From Akkermansiaceae bacterium UBA1315 (GTDB taxonomy: Bacteria; Verrucomicrobiota; Verrucomicrobiia; Verrucomicrobiales; Akkermansiaceae), in assembly GCA_002307065.1 (NCBI GenBank), contig DBTN01000012.1:96725-160724 (forward strand): DNA of 64,000 nucleotides, read 5' to 3'. The notes under the pieces are model-generated. The model was not told where the DNA came from, made no database searches, and saw only the letters and a program-made list of their open reading frames with translations. This document shows, piece after piece, positions 44,701 to 51,971 of the stretch (the stretch's first letter is position 1; each line of letters starts with the position of its first letter). A program made the translations under genes and the position numbers.

Positions 44701-44870
44701 TTGGGATTTGCGCCGGGGTAAACGGCGCGAACGACGACTGTGGGTGGAATCACTTCCGGGTATTCGCTGACGGGAAGTTTCCACAGAGCGATCGTGCCGA
44801 CCAAAAAGGTGACGATGGAAAGCACGCCCGCAAAGATGGGACGTTTGATAAAGAAATCGGAAAAATTCAT
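41721..44870 (-). CDS. RND efflux pump inner-membrane transporter (HAE1 family)
   Basis: A 1049-residue AcrB-like transporter. It begins MNFSDFFIKRPIFAGVLSIV, with the first membrane helix at about 10-30. Large periplasmic loops follow helix 1 and helix 7 (DRAGLGYDELFTATQNLV). Helix 4 holds the proton-relay aspartates in GLVLAIGIVVDDAIVVVENVER. The C-terminal helices include LIVLIGLAAKNAILIVEFAV. It would work with the upstream membrane-fusion protein and an outer-membrane channel not encoded nearby. It is transcribed after the fusion protein (24-bp gap) under TetR control. Confidence 0.95.
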   Translation of the reverse strand: MNFSDFFIKRPIFAGVLSIVTFLVGTIALWKLPVSEYPEVIPPTVVVRAVYPGANPKTIAETVSTPLEQAINGVEDSIYMFSQATTDGVMTLTVTFKLGTDPDKAQVQIQNRVSQALPKLPEEVRRLGVTTIKSSPDLTMVVHLLSPDGRYDDIYVRNYATLQVRDVLTRLPGVGQVQLFGSGDYAMRVWLDPNKVASRGLTAGDVVASIREQNVQVAAGAVGQQPNPSAADTELLINTKGRLVTEEEFGEIVLKIGENGQRTLLRDVARIELGASEYALRSLLSNKTAVAIPIFQLPGSNSIDLSNNVRATMEKLKKDFPDGLDYEIAYDPTVFVRHSIEAVVHTLLEAIILVVLVVILFLQTWRASIIPLAAVPVSLVGTFAVMHALGFSINALSLFGLVLAIGIVVDDAIVVVENVERNIALGFSPVEATKRAMREVTGPIVATALVLSAVFIPTAFITGLSGQFYKQFAITIAISTIISAFNSLTLSPALAALLLRDHHAPKDRLSRIMDRSFGWLFRPFNRFFEWSSHKYANGVSKLIRRSSIALLVYAGLVALTFFTFKKVPSGFVPAQDKQYLVAFAQLPEGASLERTDAVIRKMGEIALKHPGVDASIAFPGLSINGFTNSPNSGIAFVNLRPFEDRKTPELSGEAIAKQLQAEFSEIQEAFVAVFPPPPVNGLGTTGGFKLYVEDRAGLGYDELFTATQNLVAKANQTPGLAGTFSGFTVNTPQLEADIDRAKAKQQGVPLNHIFETMQINLGSLYVNDFNRFGRTYQVVAQADAPFRTNAEDITKLKTRNLDGEMVPLGALMKISETYGPDRAMRYNGYPAAEINGGPAPGYSSGQAEAIMEKLAEETLPKGMALDWTDLTYQKILAGNTGMLVFPISLLLVFLVLAAQYESFRLPFAVLLIVPMALLSAMLGVWLTKGDNNIFTQIGLIVLIGLAAKNAILIVEFAVKLREEGKGIVESALEASRLRLRPILMTSIAFIAGVLPLVIATGAGAEMRQAMGVAVFAGMIGVTVFGLFLTPVFYTVLEKIGVKKPTTEIK

Positions 44871-44894
44871 CGCGGTGGTTAAAAGGGTGATGCC

Positions 44895-46097
44895 TCACTT
44901 GGCGGCCACGGCGAGCTCGGGATCGACCGTGATTCCGGCGGTGACGTGTTGGAGTCCGTTCACAATGACCCGGTCACCGGTTTGCAGTCCTTCCCGGATC
45001 ACCCGTTTGCCGTTGATGACGGGGCCGATTTTCACACTGCGAAATGCGACGGTGTTCGATGCATCCACGGTGAAGACGAATTTTTGACTTTGGCTGGTGC
45101 CAATGGCGCGTTCGCTGACGAACAATGTCGGTTCTTCCGGGCTGACGGGAAGTCGGACTCTTGCGGAAAGACCGGGGACCAGTTTCCCGTTGGGATTGGG
45201 AAACACCATCCGAAGTACGAGGCTTCCCGTACTGGAATCCAGGTGATTGTCCGCCGACTCGACCGTTCCCTGGTGGGGGAAGTTGTTTTCATCGCTGAGC
45301 TGCATTTCCACCGGGATGCGGCCGTCTTTGCTGAGGATTTTGCCTTCGTGCCGGAGCCGATCAAATGTCAGCCATGTTTCTTCATCCACATCGGCGTAAA
45401 CATACACATCTCCATCGGACACAATGGAGGTTAACAGGGTGCCGCTGCCGGGAGTTCCTGAAACCAAGTTTCCGGAAGTGACAAATGCGCGGCTGATGCG
45501 ACCGGAGATGGGGGCTTTCACCTCGGTGTGCTCGAGATCGAGCCGGGCGTTTTCCAACTTCGCTTCTGCGGCGAGCAATTCCGATTTTGCTTCGGCCAGG
45601 CGGGAAGTCCGGATTTCCGCTTCTTCGGCGGAGATCGCTTGGCTATTGCTCAAATTTTCCGCACGTCTCGCTTGGCTTTCGGCGATGGAGACTCGGACTT
45701 TTGCGCCCTCAGCGTCGGCAACGGCGAGATCAAATGCCGCGCGATACCAGCGAGGATCGATGATAAACAGGACGTCGCCTTTTTTCACGGTTTGTCCTGC
45801 GACCAAGCGGACTTCGTCGATGTGACCCGAAACGCGGGGGCGGACTTCAACCGTTTCCTGGGCTTCGACTCGGCCCAGCAGCTCCCGGTAATCAATCAGG
45901 TTTTGTTGCATCACCGGGGCGATGGTCACTTTCGGTGCCGGAGGAACAGGGACCTCGTTCGATGCCTCGGACGCGCTTGCGGGCTGCATTCCATAAAACC
46001 CGGCCGCCCCCGCCGCGATGGCGATTCCGGTAATGATAAGAGGAAGTCGATAGCGCGATGATGAAGAAGACGAACCGGTAGATTCTTTGATTTTCAT
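44895..46097 (-). CDS. RND efflux periplasmic adaptor (membrane fusion protein)
   Basis: A 400-residue adaptor. The N-terminal membrane anchor is LPLIITGIAIAAGAAGFYGM. The lipoyl/barrel-sandwich halves are VRPRVSGHIDEVRLVAGQTVKKGDVLFIIDPR and VKAPISGRISRAFVTSGNLV. A helical hairpin lies between them (AKVRVSIAESQARRAENLS, LLAAEAKLENARLDLE). The beta-barrel and membrane-proximal domains run to the C-terminus. It links the RND pump to an outer-membrane channel. A half-conserved TetR operator lies 16 bp before its ATG. Confidence 0.93.
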   Translation of the reverse strand: MKIKESTGSSSSSSRYRLPLIITGIAIAAGAAGFYGMQPASASEASNEVPVPPAPKVTIAPVMQQNLIDYRELLGRVEAQETVEVRPRVSGHIDEVRLVAGQTVKKGDVLFIIDPRWYRAAFDLAVADAEGAKVRVSIAESQARRAENLSNSQAISAEEAEIRTSRLAEAKSELLAAEAKLENARLDLEHTEVKAPISGRISRAFVTSGNLVSGTPGSGTLLTSIVSDGDVYVYADVDEETWLTFDRLRHEGKILSKDGRIPVEMQLSDENNFPHQGTVESADNHLDSSTGSLVLRMVFPNPNGKLVPGLSARVRLPVSPEEPTLFVSERAIGTSQSQKFVFTVDASNTVAFRSVKIGPVINGKRVIREGLQTGDRVIVNGLQHVTAGITVDPELAVAAK

Positions 46098-46112
46098 AAA
46101 ATGGAAGGCAAG

Positions 46113-46132
46113 TAGTTGACTATATGGTAAAC
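46113..46132. promoter_or_regulatory. Partial TetR operator upstream of the efflux adaptor
   Basis: TAGTTGACT at 46113-46121 repeats exactly the left arm of the palindrome at 46765-46786. After the same 4-bp spacing the right arm matches at 6 of 9 positions. It lies between the regulator stop and the adaptor start, so the repressor may also act inside the operon. Confidence 0.5.
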
Positions 46133-46151
46133 AAAAAGTTGCGAAAATTTT

Positions 46152-46754
46152 TTAGGCGGATGTTGCGCCAAGGAGTGCCATCGCGGCGGCGGGCAAGCCT
46201 TTGAGCAGCGCGAGATCATTTTGAATGCGAGCTTGGCCGAGGCTTCCTTCGAAGAGGGAAAAAAGGATTTTCGCTTTCATGGCAGGATCTCCCGGGGGAA
46301 TGCTACCTTCCGCTTGTGCGTCGCGGATGGCCGATTCGAAATAGCGGATCTGACTTTGGAGAATTTCCAGACTTTTCAGGCGAAGTCCTTCTTCGAGAGT
46401 GCTGATTTCTGACCCTAAGGTAAAACACGGGCAACCAAGGACTTGTCCATGTTTTTCCTGCACCTCTTTTTGCCCATCATGGACGTTTTGAAGGAAATTG
46501 CGGATGCGGTCCAGCGGTGCCACGCTGGCGGAGAATGTTTGGTCCCATTTGGCGCGATCACATTTCGCCCAACTTTCATGAAGTGCGGCGGCGGCGAGGG
46601 TCGATTTCGAATCGAAGAAATAATAAAAGCTGCCTTTTTTGACTCCGGCTTTTGCGCAGATCGCATCGATGGTCACGACGCCGTAACTGCGTTCCCAGAT
46701 CAGATCCAGAGCCGCGTTTAGCAGTCGTTCTTTCGCATCGCTCGTGCGCCCCAT
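46152..46754 (-). CDS. TetR/AcrR-family repressor
   Basis: A 200-residue regulator. The N-terminal helix-turn-helix (residues 8-50) includes RLLNAALDLIWERSYGVVTIDAICAKAGVKKGSFYYFFDSK, typical of TetR proteins. The rest is a helical ligand-binding and dimer domain (CFTLGSEISTLEEGLR), close to the YxaF/LmrA-like C-terminal group with a Cys in the pocket. It lies 54 bp upstream of the efflux adaptor on the same strand, and a perfect 9-bp inverted repeat overlaps its promoter. It should repress itself and the pump until an inducer binds. Confidence 0.92.
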   Translation of the reverse strand: MGRTSDAKERLLNAALDLIWERSYGVVTIDAICAKAGVKKGSFYYFFDSKSTLAAAALHESWAKCDRAKWDQTFSASVAPLDRIRNFLQNVHDGQKEVQEKHGQVLGCPCFTLGSEISTLEEGLRLKSLEILQSQIRYFESAIRDAQAEGSIPPGDPAMKAKILFSLFEGSLGQARIQNDLALLKGLPAAAMALLGATSA

Positions 46755-46764
46755 GTGGGGAGAA

Positions 46765-46786
46765 TAGTTGACTCTTTAGTCAACTA
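46765..46786. promoter_or_regulatory. Palindromic TetR operator
   Basis: TAGTTGACT, a CTTT spacer and AGTCAACTA form a perfect 9-bp inverted repeat 10 bp upstream of the TetR-family start codon. It also lies 18 bp before the divergent histidine phosphatase gene, which could be co-regulated. Confidence 0.85.
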
Positions 46787-46804
46787 CAAGAGGTTTTATC
46801 TGAG

Positions 46805-47551
46805 ATGGCTGAAAATGTTTCGGCGTGCAGAATGGATCAAGATGTTTTAAAGAACTCGCAAATGCCGATCACTCGAATTTTTTTGATTCGCCATGGGGCT
46901 ACCACGTTGACCGTTGAGGACCGATTTGCGGGAGCGACGGATGTTCCCCTGTCAGACGAGGGTCGAGAGCAGGCGAGGAGGTTGGGCAAGCGTTTGAGTG
47001 AGTTACCGATCACCGCTGTTTATGCTTCGCCTCTGGGACGCACGATGGAGACCGCCGGATTTTTGGCGGCGCCTCATGGGTTGGACGTTTTGAAACGAGA
47101 GGGGCTGCGCGAGATTTCGCACGGCCATTGGGAGCAGTTGACCCGGCAGGAGGTTGAGGAAAAGTTTCCTGGCGAGTCGGAAGCGTGGGAAGAAGATCCT
47201 TATACGTTCGCGCCGCAGGGTGGAGAGAGCGGTCTGGCGGTGACGGCGCGCGCGCTGCCAGCCTTGCTGGAAATTGTGAGGGATCACGAAGGGCAATCCG
47301 TGGCGGTCGTTTCGCACAAGGCGACGATTCGGTTGCTGTTGAGTTCCTTGTTGGGTTTCGATCCCCGCCGCTATCGTGACAATCTGGATCAGAATCCGGC
47401 TGCGTTGAACGTGGTCGATTTTAAAGATTTGGTCCGGGCGCGATTGATGTTGTTTAATGACACTTCTCACTACTCCGAGGCTGGCTTGGCCATTCCTCAG
47501 TCTTCGCATACCAGTTTGTCAAAATGGTGGTCTGGAGGGCTCAAACCATAA
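46805..47551 (+). CDS. Histidine phosphatase (phosphoglycerate mutase-like)
   Basis: A 248-residue protein of the histidine phosphatase superfamily. The phospho-histidine is in IFLIRHGATTLTVEDRF, the arginine in ASPLGRTMETAGFL, the acid residue region in LREISHGHWE and the second histidine in AVVSHKATIRLLL. Members include cofactor-dependent phosphoglycerate mutase, CobC and Fru-2,6-P2 phosphatase; length and motifs do not fix the substrate. The start could be ATG 46805, preceded by AGAGG at some distance, or ATG 46862 right before the first strand. It is divergent from the TetR gene. Confidence 0.85.
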   Translation: MAENVSACRMDQDVLKNSQMPITRIFLIRHGATTLTVEDRFAGATDVPLSDEGREQARRLGKRLSELPITAVYASPLGRTMETAGFLAAPHGLDVLKREGLREISHGHWEQLTRQEVEEKFPGESEAWEEDPYTFAPQGGESGLAVTARALPALLEIVRDHEGQSVAVVSHKATIRLLLSSLLGFDPRRYRDNLDQNPAALNVVDFKDLVRARLMLFNDTSHYSEAGLAIPQSSHTSLSKWWSGGLKP

Positions 47552-47555
47552 CTTT

Positions 47556-47984
47556 ATGAAAATCGCAATCGGATCTGACCACGCGGGTTTTTTATATAAA
47601 CAGGAAATCATCAGCTATCTTGAAAACGCGGGATATCGGGTGACCGACTTTGGAACCGGTTCGGTGGAGCCCGTCGATTATCCAAAATTCATCCGACCGG
47701 TCGCGGAAGCGGTGGCGGCCGGTGAGTTTGATCGCGGGATTGTTTTGGGGGGATCGGGAAATGGTGAAGCCATCGCCGCGAACCGGGTGAAAGGTGTGCG
47801 GTGCGGACTTTGTTGGAATCTTGAATCCGCGAAGTTAACCCGGCGACACAACGATGCGAATGTCTTGTCCCTCGGCGAGCGAATGATGGATTTGACCACG
47901 GCCTTGGCGATCGTGGAGGTGTTTTTGAATACCGAGTTTGAAGGCGGGCGCCATGTTGAGAGAATTCGACAGCTCGACGAATGA
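47556..47984 (+). CDS. rpiB: Ribose-5-phosphate isomerase B family
   Basis: A 142-residue enzyme of the RpiB/LacAB family interconverting ribose-5-phosphate and ribulose-5-phosphate. It has the N-terminal IAIGSDHAGF motif. The active-site loop GGSGNGEAIAANRVKGVRC lacks the cysteine of E. coli RpiB and matches the Mycobacterium-type group, where a glutamate acts as base. NDANVLSLGERMM is also conserved. ATG at 47556 is the clear start (MKIAIGSDHAG). The stop overlaps the next start (ATGATGA). Confidence 0.92.
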   Translation: MKIAIGSDHAGFLYKQEIISYLENAGYRVTDFGTGSVEPVDYPKFIRPVAEAVAAGEFDRGIVLGGSGNGEAIAANRVKGVRCGLCWNLESAKLTRRHNDANVLSLGERMMDLTTALAIVEVFLNTEFEGGRHVERIRQLDE

Positions 47985-48430
47985 TGAATGATCCTGAATT
48001 TCTCCGCGAGACGGAGCGATTTTTTCAAGAGCAGATTCCGATCACCCGATCGATGGGAATCCAGGTGGAATCCTACGACTCGGAGCGGCTGGTTCTGACC
48101 GCGCCGTTGGAAAACAATCACAATCATCTGGGGACCGCGTTTGGCGGGAGCCTGAGTGCGATCGCAACGCTGGCGGGTTATGGCTTGCTTTGGTTAGAGC
48201 TGGGGGATCGCTCGGCACATATCGTCATCCGTGACAGTTCGATTCGGTATTTTCATCCGGTTCGGGAGGGCATTCGGGCGATTTGTTTGCGGCCGGAGCA
48301 AAGTGAGATCGTGACTTTTAAAACGCGCTTTAACCAAACGGGCAAAGCGCGGCTTCCGGTGGAAGTGGTCATCGAAGAAGGCGGTCGTACATGTGTGAGC
48401 TTTCAGGGAACCTATGTGGCGATTCGCTGA
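47981..48430 (+). CDS. Hotdog-fold thioesterase (YiiD C-terminal type)
   Basis: A 149-residue single-domain protein resembling the putative thioesterase domain at the C-terminus of YiiD. The central helix motif is NHLGTAFGGSLSAIATLAGYGLLW, followed by strands DRSAHIVIRDSSIRYFHPVRE and FKTRFNQTGKARLPVEVVIEEGG. It probably hydrolyses an acyl-CoA or acyl-carrier thioester. It starts within the rpiB stop, implying coupled translation, though no functional link to RpiB is evident. Confidence 0.75.
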   Translation: MMNDPEFLRETERFFQEQIPITRSMGIQVESYDSERLVLTAPLENNHNHLGTAFGGSLSAIATLAGYGLLWLELGDRSAHIVIRDSSIRYFHPVREGIRAICLRPEQSEIVTFKTRFNQTGKARLPVEVVIEEGGRTCVSFQGTYVAIR

Positions 48431-48482
48431 CACGAGGAAAAGCGGGGTTTGACAATTGGCGTGGATGGGGCATTCCTTGCCC

Positions 48483-48851
48483 GTGAAAAAATCCATTCTG
48501 ATCGCTGCTATGTCCACCATTTCCGCCCTTCACTCGTCTGCCGAAAACGAACTTCGCCATGTTGTCCTCTTCAAATTCAAGGACGGCGTCGCCCAGGAAG
48601 AAGTGACGAAAATTGAAAAAGCGTTCGCGGAACTGCCGAAGAAAATCGACACGGTTCAGTCTTTTGAATGGGGAACAAGTATCAGTCTGGAAAATATCAA
48701 CGATGGATTCACCCACTGCTTCTTGGTGACTTTCAAGGATAAAGCCGGGCTGGAAGTCTACATTCCGCACCCGGAGCACTCCGCGTTCGTCGCGTTGCTG
48801 AAACCTGTCTTGGATAAGGCGCTGGTCTTCGATTATATCGCGACCAAGTGA
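48483..48851 (+). CDS. Exported Dabb (stress-responsive alpha/beta barrel) domain protein
   Basis: A 122-residue protein, if GTG at 48483 is the start. That start gives a signal peptide (MKKSILIAAMSTISALHSSA) followed by a complete Dabb domain: LRHVVLFKFKDGVAQEEVTKIEKAF, SFEWGTSISLENINDGFTHCFLVTFKD and a terminal VFDYIATK. Dabb proteins are small dimeric ferredoxin-like barrels; their role is often unknown. An ATG further upstream at 48456 would put charged residues before the signal and is less likely. Confidence 0.8.
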   Translation: MKKSILIAAMSTISALHSSAENELRHVVLFKFKDGVAQEEVTKIEKAFAELPKKIDTVQSFEWGTSISLENINDGFTHCFLVTFKDKAGLEVYIPHPEHSAFVALLKPVLDKALVFDYIATK

Positions 48852-48901
48852 CTTGGACGACCTACGAGCGATAGTAGCCTCGGCGTGTAACCTTTTCTGC
48901 C

Positions 48902-49585
48902 ATGCTTACCCAGGCCGATCCTTCGGCAGATTCGCTCAGCACGGTTCTGAAATCCAGCCGTGGAATCCTGTTTGATATGGATGGGGTTCTGATTGATTCC
49001 GAACCGGTTCATGAGTTGGCCCTCATCGCACTTACTGAAAAACTGGGCCGTCGTGTGGACGACAAAGCGTTTCTGTTTTCCTTGAAAGGCATTCCTGAAA
49101 AGGGAGTTGCGGGAAGAATGCGCGAAATGTTTCCGGAGACGGTGCTGTCAGTGGATGAGATCATCGAATTAAAGATCAAACTGTTTGAACGTATTTTCGA
49201 CAAAGTTGTGATGATCGAAGGGGCGAAAGAATTCGTTCAGCGCTCCAAGCAGGCCGGTTATCGGATGGGCCTCACGACATCCGCGAGTCGCCCGACTCAG
49301 CAGTTGGTTTTCAGAACGTTCGGACTGGATGAGTATTTCGAGACTTCAGTCACGGGAGAAGATATCACCAAAGGAAAACCGGACCCGGAACCTTATCAAC
49401 TGACCGCGACGCGCCTCGGCCTCGATCCAAAGGAATGCATTGTGATCGAAGACTCGGTGAATGGCGTGAAATCCGGCCACGCCGCAGGCTGCAGGGTGAT
49501 CGGTCTGACCACGACCTTTCCCCGCCAGGCACTCGTGGAAGCGGGCGCTCATTTTGTCGTCGATTCGTTTCGTGACATCGTTTGA
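48902..49585 (+). CDS. HAD-family phosphatase, beta-phosphoglucomutase-like
   Basis: A 227-residue HAD hydrolase. Motif I is GILFDMDGVLIDSEPVHE, with nucleophile and acid Asp at about 25 and 27. Motif II is LTTSASRPTQQ, and motifs III-IV are KGKPDPEPYQLTA and CIVIEDSVNGVKSGHAAGC. The helical cap between motifs I and II fits subclass IA, which includes phosphoglycolate phosphatase, beta-phosphoglucomutase and sugar phosphatases. Substrate unknown. It is monocistronic, with 50 bp upstream and 130 bp downstream to its neighbours. Confidence 0.87.
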   Translation: MLTQADPSADSLSTVLKSSRGILFDMDGVLIDSEPVHELALIALTEKLGRRVDDKAFLFSLKGIPEKGVAGRMREMFPETVLSVDEIIELKIKLFERIFDKVVMIEGAKEFVQRSKQAGYRMGLTTSASRPTQQLVFRTFGLDEYFETSVTGEDITKGKPDPEPYQLTATRLGLDPKECIVIEDSVNGVKSGHAAGCRVIGLTTTFPRQALVEAGAHFVVDSFRDIV

Positions 49586-49715
49586 TCACGGTTTCGCATG
49601 GGCATATTAAAGATGCGAATGCCCACACAGAATGCTTGGTCAAAACCGGGTGTCCGGAAAGATGAGGGGCAATTTCCATTTTCTAATCCTATGAGCATGT
49701 GATAAATACGCAGCA

Positions 49716-50417
49716 GTGAAAGATGTGAAATGGGTATTCCCCTTAGGACTTTTAATTTTTTTTAGTCTCCAGTGTCGCCAGATCGGTCCGCCGGCCGGGG
49801 TTCGTGAAGGGTGGTCGAGCGGTCAGGTGCCGGGGACCATTCCGGGCGAGCGAATGTCGACCTCCGCCATGCTGCGGGAGGTTAATCTGAAGGTCGATAT
49901 GGTGAAAAGGGGCAGCTACGGCCGGAGATCGGCGCGGGCCATGACTCCTCGCTACATCACCATTCACAGCACTCAAAATTACACGGCGGATGCGGCCCGT
50001 CATTGCCTCGCGTTGAAACGCGGCGCGTTGCGCACGAATCAGCGGCCTGGCTATCTGATTTGGCATTTCACCGTGGATGACAAGGTCGCCATCCAACACA
50101 TGCCGACCAGTGAGCAAGGGATCCATGCGGATTTCGGCGGTCCTGGAAACCGGTTGTCGATCGGCATTGAAATGTGCGAGCATCGGGGGAACAACCGCAG
50201 CGCGACGATCGAACGCACGGCGCGTTTGACAGCGGTGATGATGAAGCGTCACAATATCCCCCTGCGAAACGTCGTGCCGCATTACCATTGGCCGCGTAAG
50301 GGAAAAAAGCCGCCGAACAAAAACTGCCCGCATTTCCTTTTGGACAATGGCAAGCCGGGTAAAAAGTGGAGAGCCTATCTCAATCGCGTGAATTATTATT
50401 ACAATCGTCTTTCTTGA
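49716..50417 (+). CDS. N-acetylmuramoyl-L-alanine amidase (Amidase_2)
   Basis: A 233-residue exported protein. An N-terminal hydrophobic segment (VFPLGLLIFFSLQ) is followed by Cys20, possibly a lipoprotein cysteine, though the lipobox is imperfect. The amidase domain (about 75-215) has zinc-ligand candidates in RYITIHSTQNYT, HYHWP and NCPHFLL, and the glutamate in LSIGIEMCEH. It would cleave the bond between muramic acid and peptide in peptidoglycan, in the periplasm. The start is GTG at 49716. The stop overlaps a TTG start of the next gene. Confidence 0.87.
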   Translation: MKDVKWVFPLGLLIFFSLQCRQIGPPAGVREGWSSGQVPGTIPGERMSTSAMLREVNLKVDMVKRGSYGRRSARAMTPRYITIHSTQNYTADAARHCLALKRGALRTNQRPGYLIWHFTVDDKVAIQHMPTSEQGIHADFGGPGNRLSIGIEMCEHRGNNRSATIERTARLTAVMMKRHNIPLRNVVPHYHWPRKGKKPPNKNCPHFLLDNGKPGKKWRAYLNRVNYYYNRLS

Positions 50418-50827
50418 AACCGTTTTCATCGACTCCAACCAACGAATCTTACGGCAGCCCGGGAAACCGGGATGTTCTGTTGGACCCGGATGTCTATTAC
50501 GTCTGCCAACGCTGCACGGCGTGCTGCAAATGGCCAGGTGACGTGCGACTGGAAGACGATGAAATCTTGCCGATTGCGGAATTTCTGAATCTAACAGAAG
50601 GTGAGTTTCTCGATCGCTACACCCGGCTTCGCACCAATCGCCAAGGTCTATCGCTGATCGAAAAAGAGAATCACGAATGTATCATGCTGGAAGGCAACGC
50701 ATGCCGGATCCACCCGGTGAAACCGGAGCAGTGCGCGGGTTTCCCCAACAAATGGAACTTCCCCGGCTGGCGGCAAGTTTGCGAAGCGAAAGCGATACCG
50801 GCAAAAGACAAACCGGTCGCGAGTTGA
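50414..50827 (+). CDS. YkgJ-family cysteine cluster protein
   Basis: A 137-residue protein of the YkgJ/UPF0153 group (CxxCxxCC clusters that may bind zinc or an Fe-S centre). It contains VCQRCTACCKWPG, then ECIMLEGNACRIHPVKPEQCAGFP near the C-terminus, eight conserved-type cysteines in all. The function is not established. I chose TTG at 50414, which overlaps the amidase stop by 4 bp (TTGA). The frame is open to a GTG at 50366, but that segment codes for the amidase in another frame. Confidence 0.8.
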   Translation: MKPFSSTPTNESYGSPGNRDVLLDPDVYYVCQRCTACCKWPGDVRLEDDEILPIAEFLNLTEGEFLDRYTRLRTNRQGLSLIEKENHECIMLEGNACRIHPVKPEQCAGFPNKWNFPGWRQVCEAKAIPAKDKPVAS

Positions 50828-50836
50828 TTTCGCCAA

Positions 50837-51922
50837 GTGTTCGGCGAAACTTCGCGCGTGGAAGCAGCCCTGCCTCGGAAGATCATCCATATCGATATGG
50901 ATTGTTTCTACGCGGCCATTGAGGAACGCGAAAACCCGGCGCTGCGGGGAAAACCTTTAGCCGTTGGCGGCAGTCAACGCCGGGGCGTCTTGACCACTGC
51001 GAATTACGAAGCGCGGAAATACGGGTGCCGATCCGCAATGCCGGTTTTTAAAGCGCTTGAGCTTTGCCCGCAGTTGATCCTGGTGCCGGTTCGCTTTGAC
51101 CTTTACCGGGCGGAGAGCAATCGCATCCGCGCGATCTTCGGACGTTTCACGGATCTGATCGAACCTCTGTCGCTGGATGAAGCTTATCTGGACGTTTCCC
51201 ACCTCAAGACTCGTGGTGCGGCGATCGCTCGGGAAATCCGGGCACAGATCCGCGAGGAAACCGGTCTCACGGCATCGGCCGGCATCGCCGAAAACAAGCT
51301 GATCGCCAAGATCGCATCGGATTGGAACAAACCGGACGGGCAATACGAAGTGACCAAGGACCAGTCCGCCGAATTTATGGCCACCTTACCGGTCGGCCGC
51401 CTGTGGGGTGTCGGGAGAAAAATGCGGGAGAAACTTTCCCCGTTGGGCGTCGAAACTTGCGCCGACTTGCAAAAGATCGACCGCCTCGAACTGGCGAAGC
51501 GCTTTGGCAAATGGGGCCTCGAACTGTGGGAGCTTAGCCGTGGCATCGATCACAGCCCGGTGCGCCCGAACCGCATCCGGAAGTCGCTGAGCAGCGAGAA
51601 TACTTTTTCCGAAAATATCCTCACCCTAGACGCGTTGATCCCGCCACTGCGAGCGATGGTCGAGGGGCTCGCGGAAGATCTTGCGTTTAGCCATTCCGAC
51701 CGCGTCATCCGCTCGTTGGTGGTGAAACTCAAGTTTTCCGATTTCGAAAGAACCACGGCGGAACGGGCACATTCCACTTTGGAACCGGCGATCTTCGAGG
51801 AACTCGCGGCGGAGGCCTGGAGGCGGGGAAACAACCGGCCGGTCCGGCTGATTGGAGCGGGAGTCCGATTCGGCGATCCTCAGGAAAGCCAGCAAATGGA
51901 GTTTTTTACGGAGGTGGATTGA
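50837..51922 (+). CDS. dinB: DNA polymerase IV
   Basis: A 361-residue Y-family translesion polymerase. Catalytic carboxylates are in KIIHIDMDCFYAAIE (Asp near 19-21) and in LSLDEAYLDVS. The palm/finger region includes VLTTANYEARKYGCRSAMP. The helix-hairpin-helix part has LWGVGRKMREKLSPLGVE, and the little-finger domain follows. The C-terminal QQMEFF is a likely sliding-clamp binding motif. It copies past damaged bases in the cytoplasm. The start is GTG at 50837, 9 bp after the previous stop. I saw no LexA-type operator in this short gap. Confidence 0.94.
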   Translation: MFGETSRVEAALPRKIIHIDMDCFYAAIEERENPALRGKPLAVGGSQRRGVLTTANYEARKYGCRSAMPVFKALELCPQLILVPVRFDLYRAESNRIRAIFGRFTDLIEPLSLDEAYLDVSHLKTRGAAIAREIRAQIREETGLTASAGIAENKLIAKIASDWNKPDGQYEVTKDQSAEFMATLPVGRLWGVGRKMREKLSPLGVETCADLQKIDRLELAKRFGKWGLELWELSRGIDHSPVRPNRIRKSLSSENTFSENILTLDALIPPLRAMVEGLAEDLAFSHSDRVIRSLVVKLKFSDFERTTAERAHSTLEPAIFEELAAEAWRRGNNRPVRLIGAGVRFGDPQESQQMEFFTEVD

Positions 51923-51971
51923 TTGATTTCTTGGTTTCCAAATCCTGAGAAGCCCTTAGGTTCCGCCCCCC

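Noticed and set aside
48449..48477. TTGACA-type promoter before the Dabb gene
   Set aside because: The -10 candidate (ATTCCT) is poor and would place the transcript start almost at the GTG codon.
49599..49625. Inverted repeat TGGGCAT/ATGCCCA after the HAD phosphatase gene as a terminator
   Set aside because: The 7-bp stem has a 13-nt loop and no T-run on either side, so it is too weak to call.
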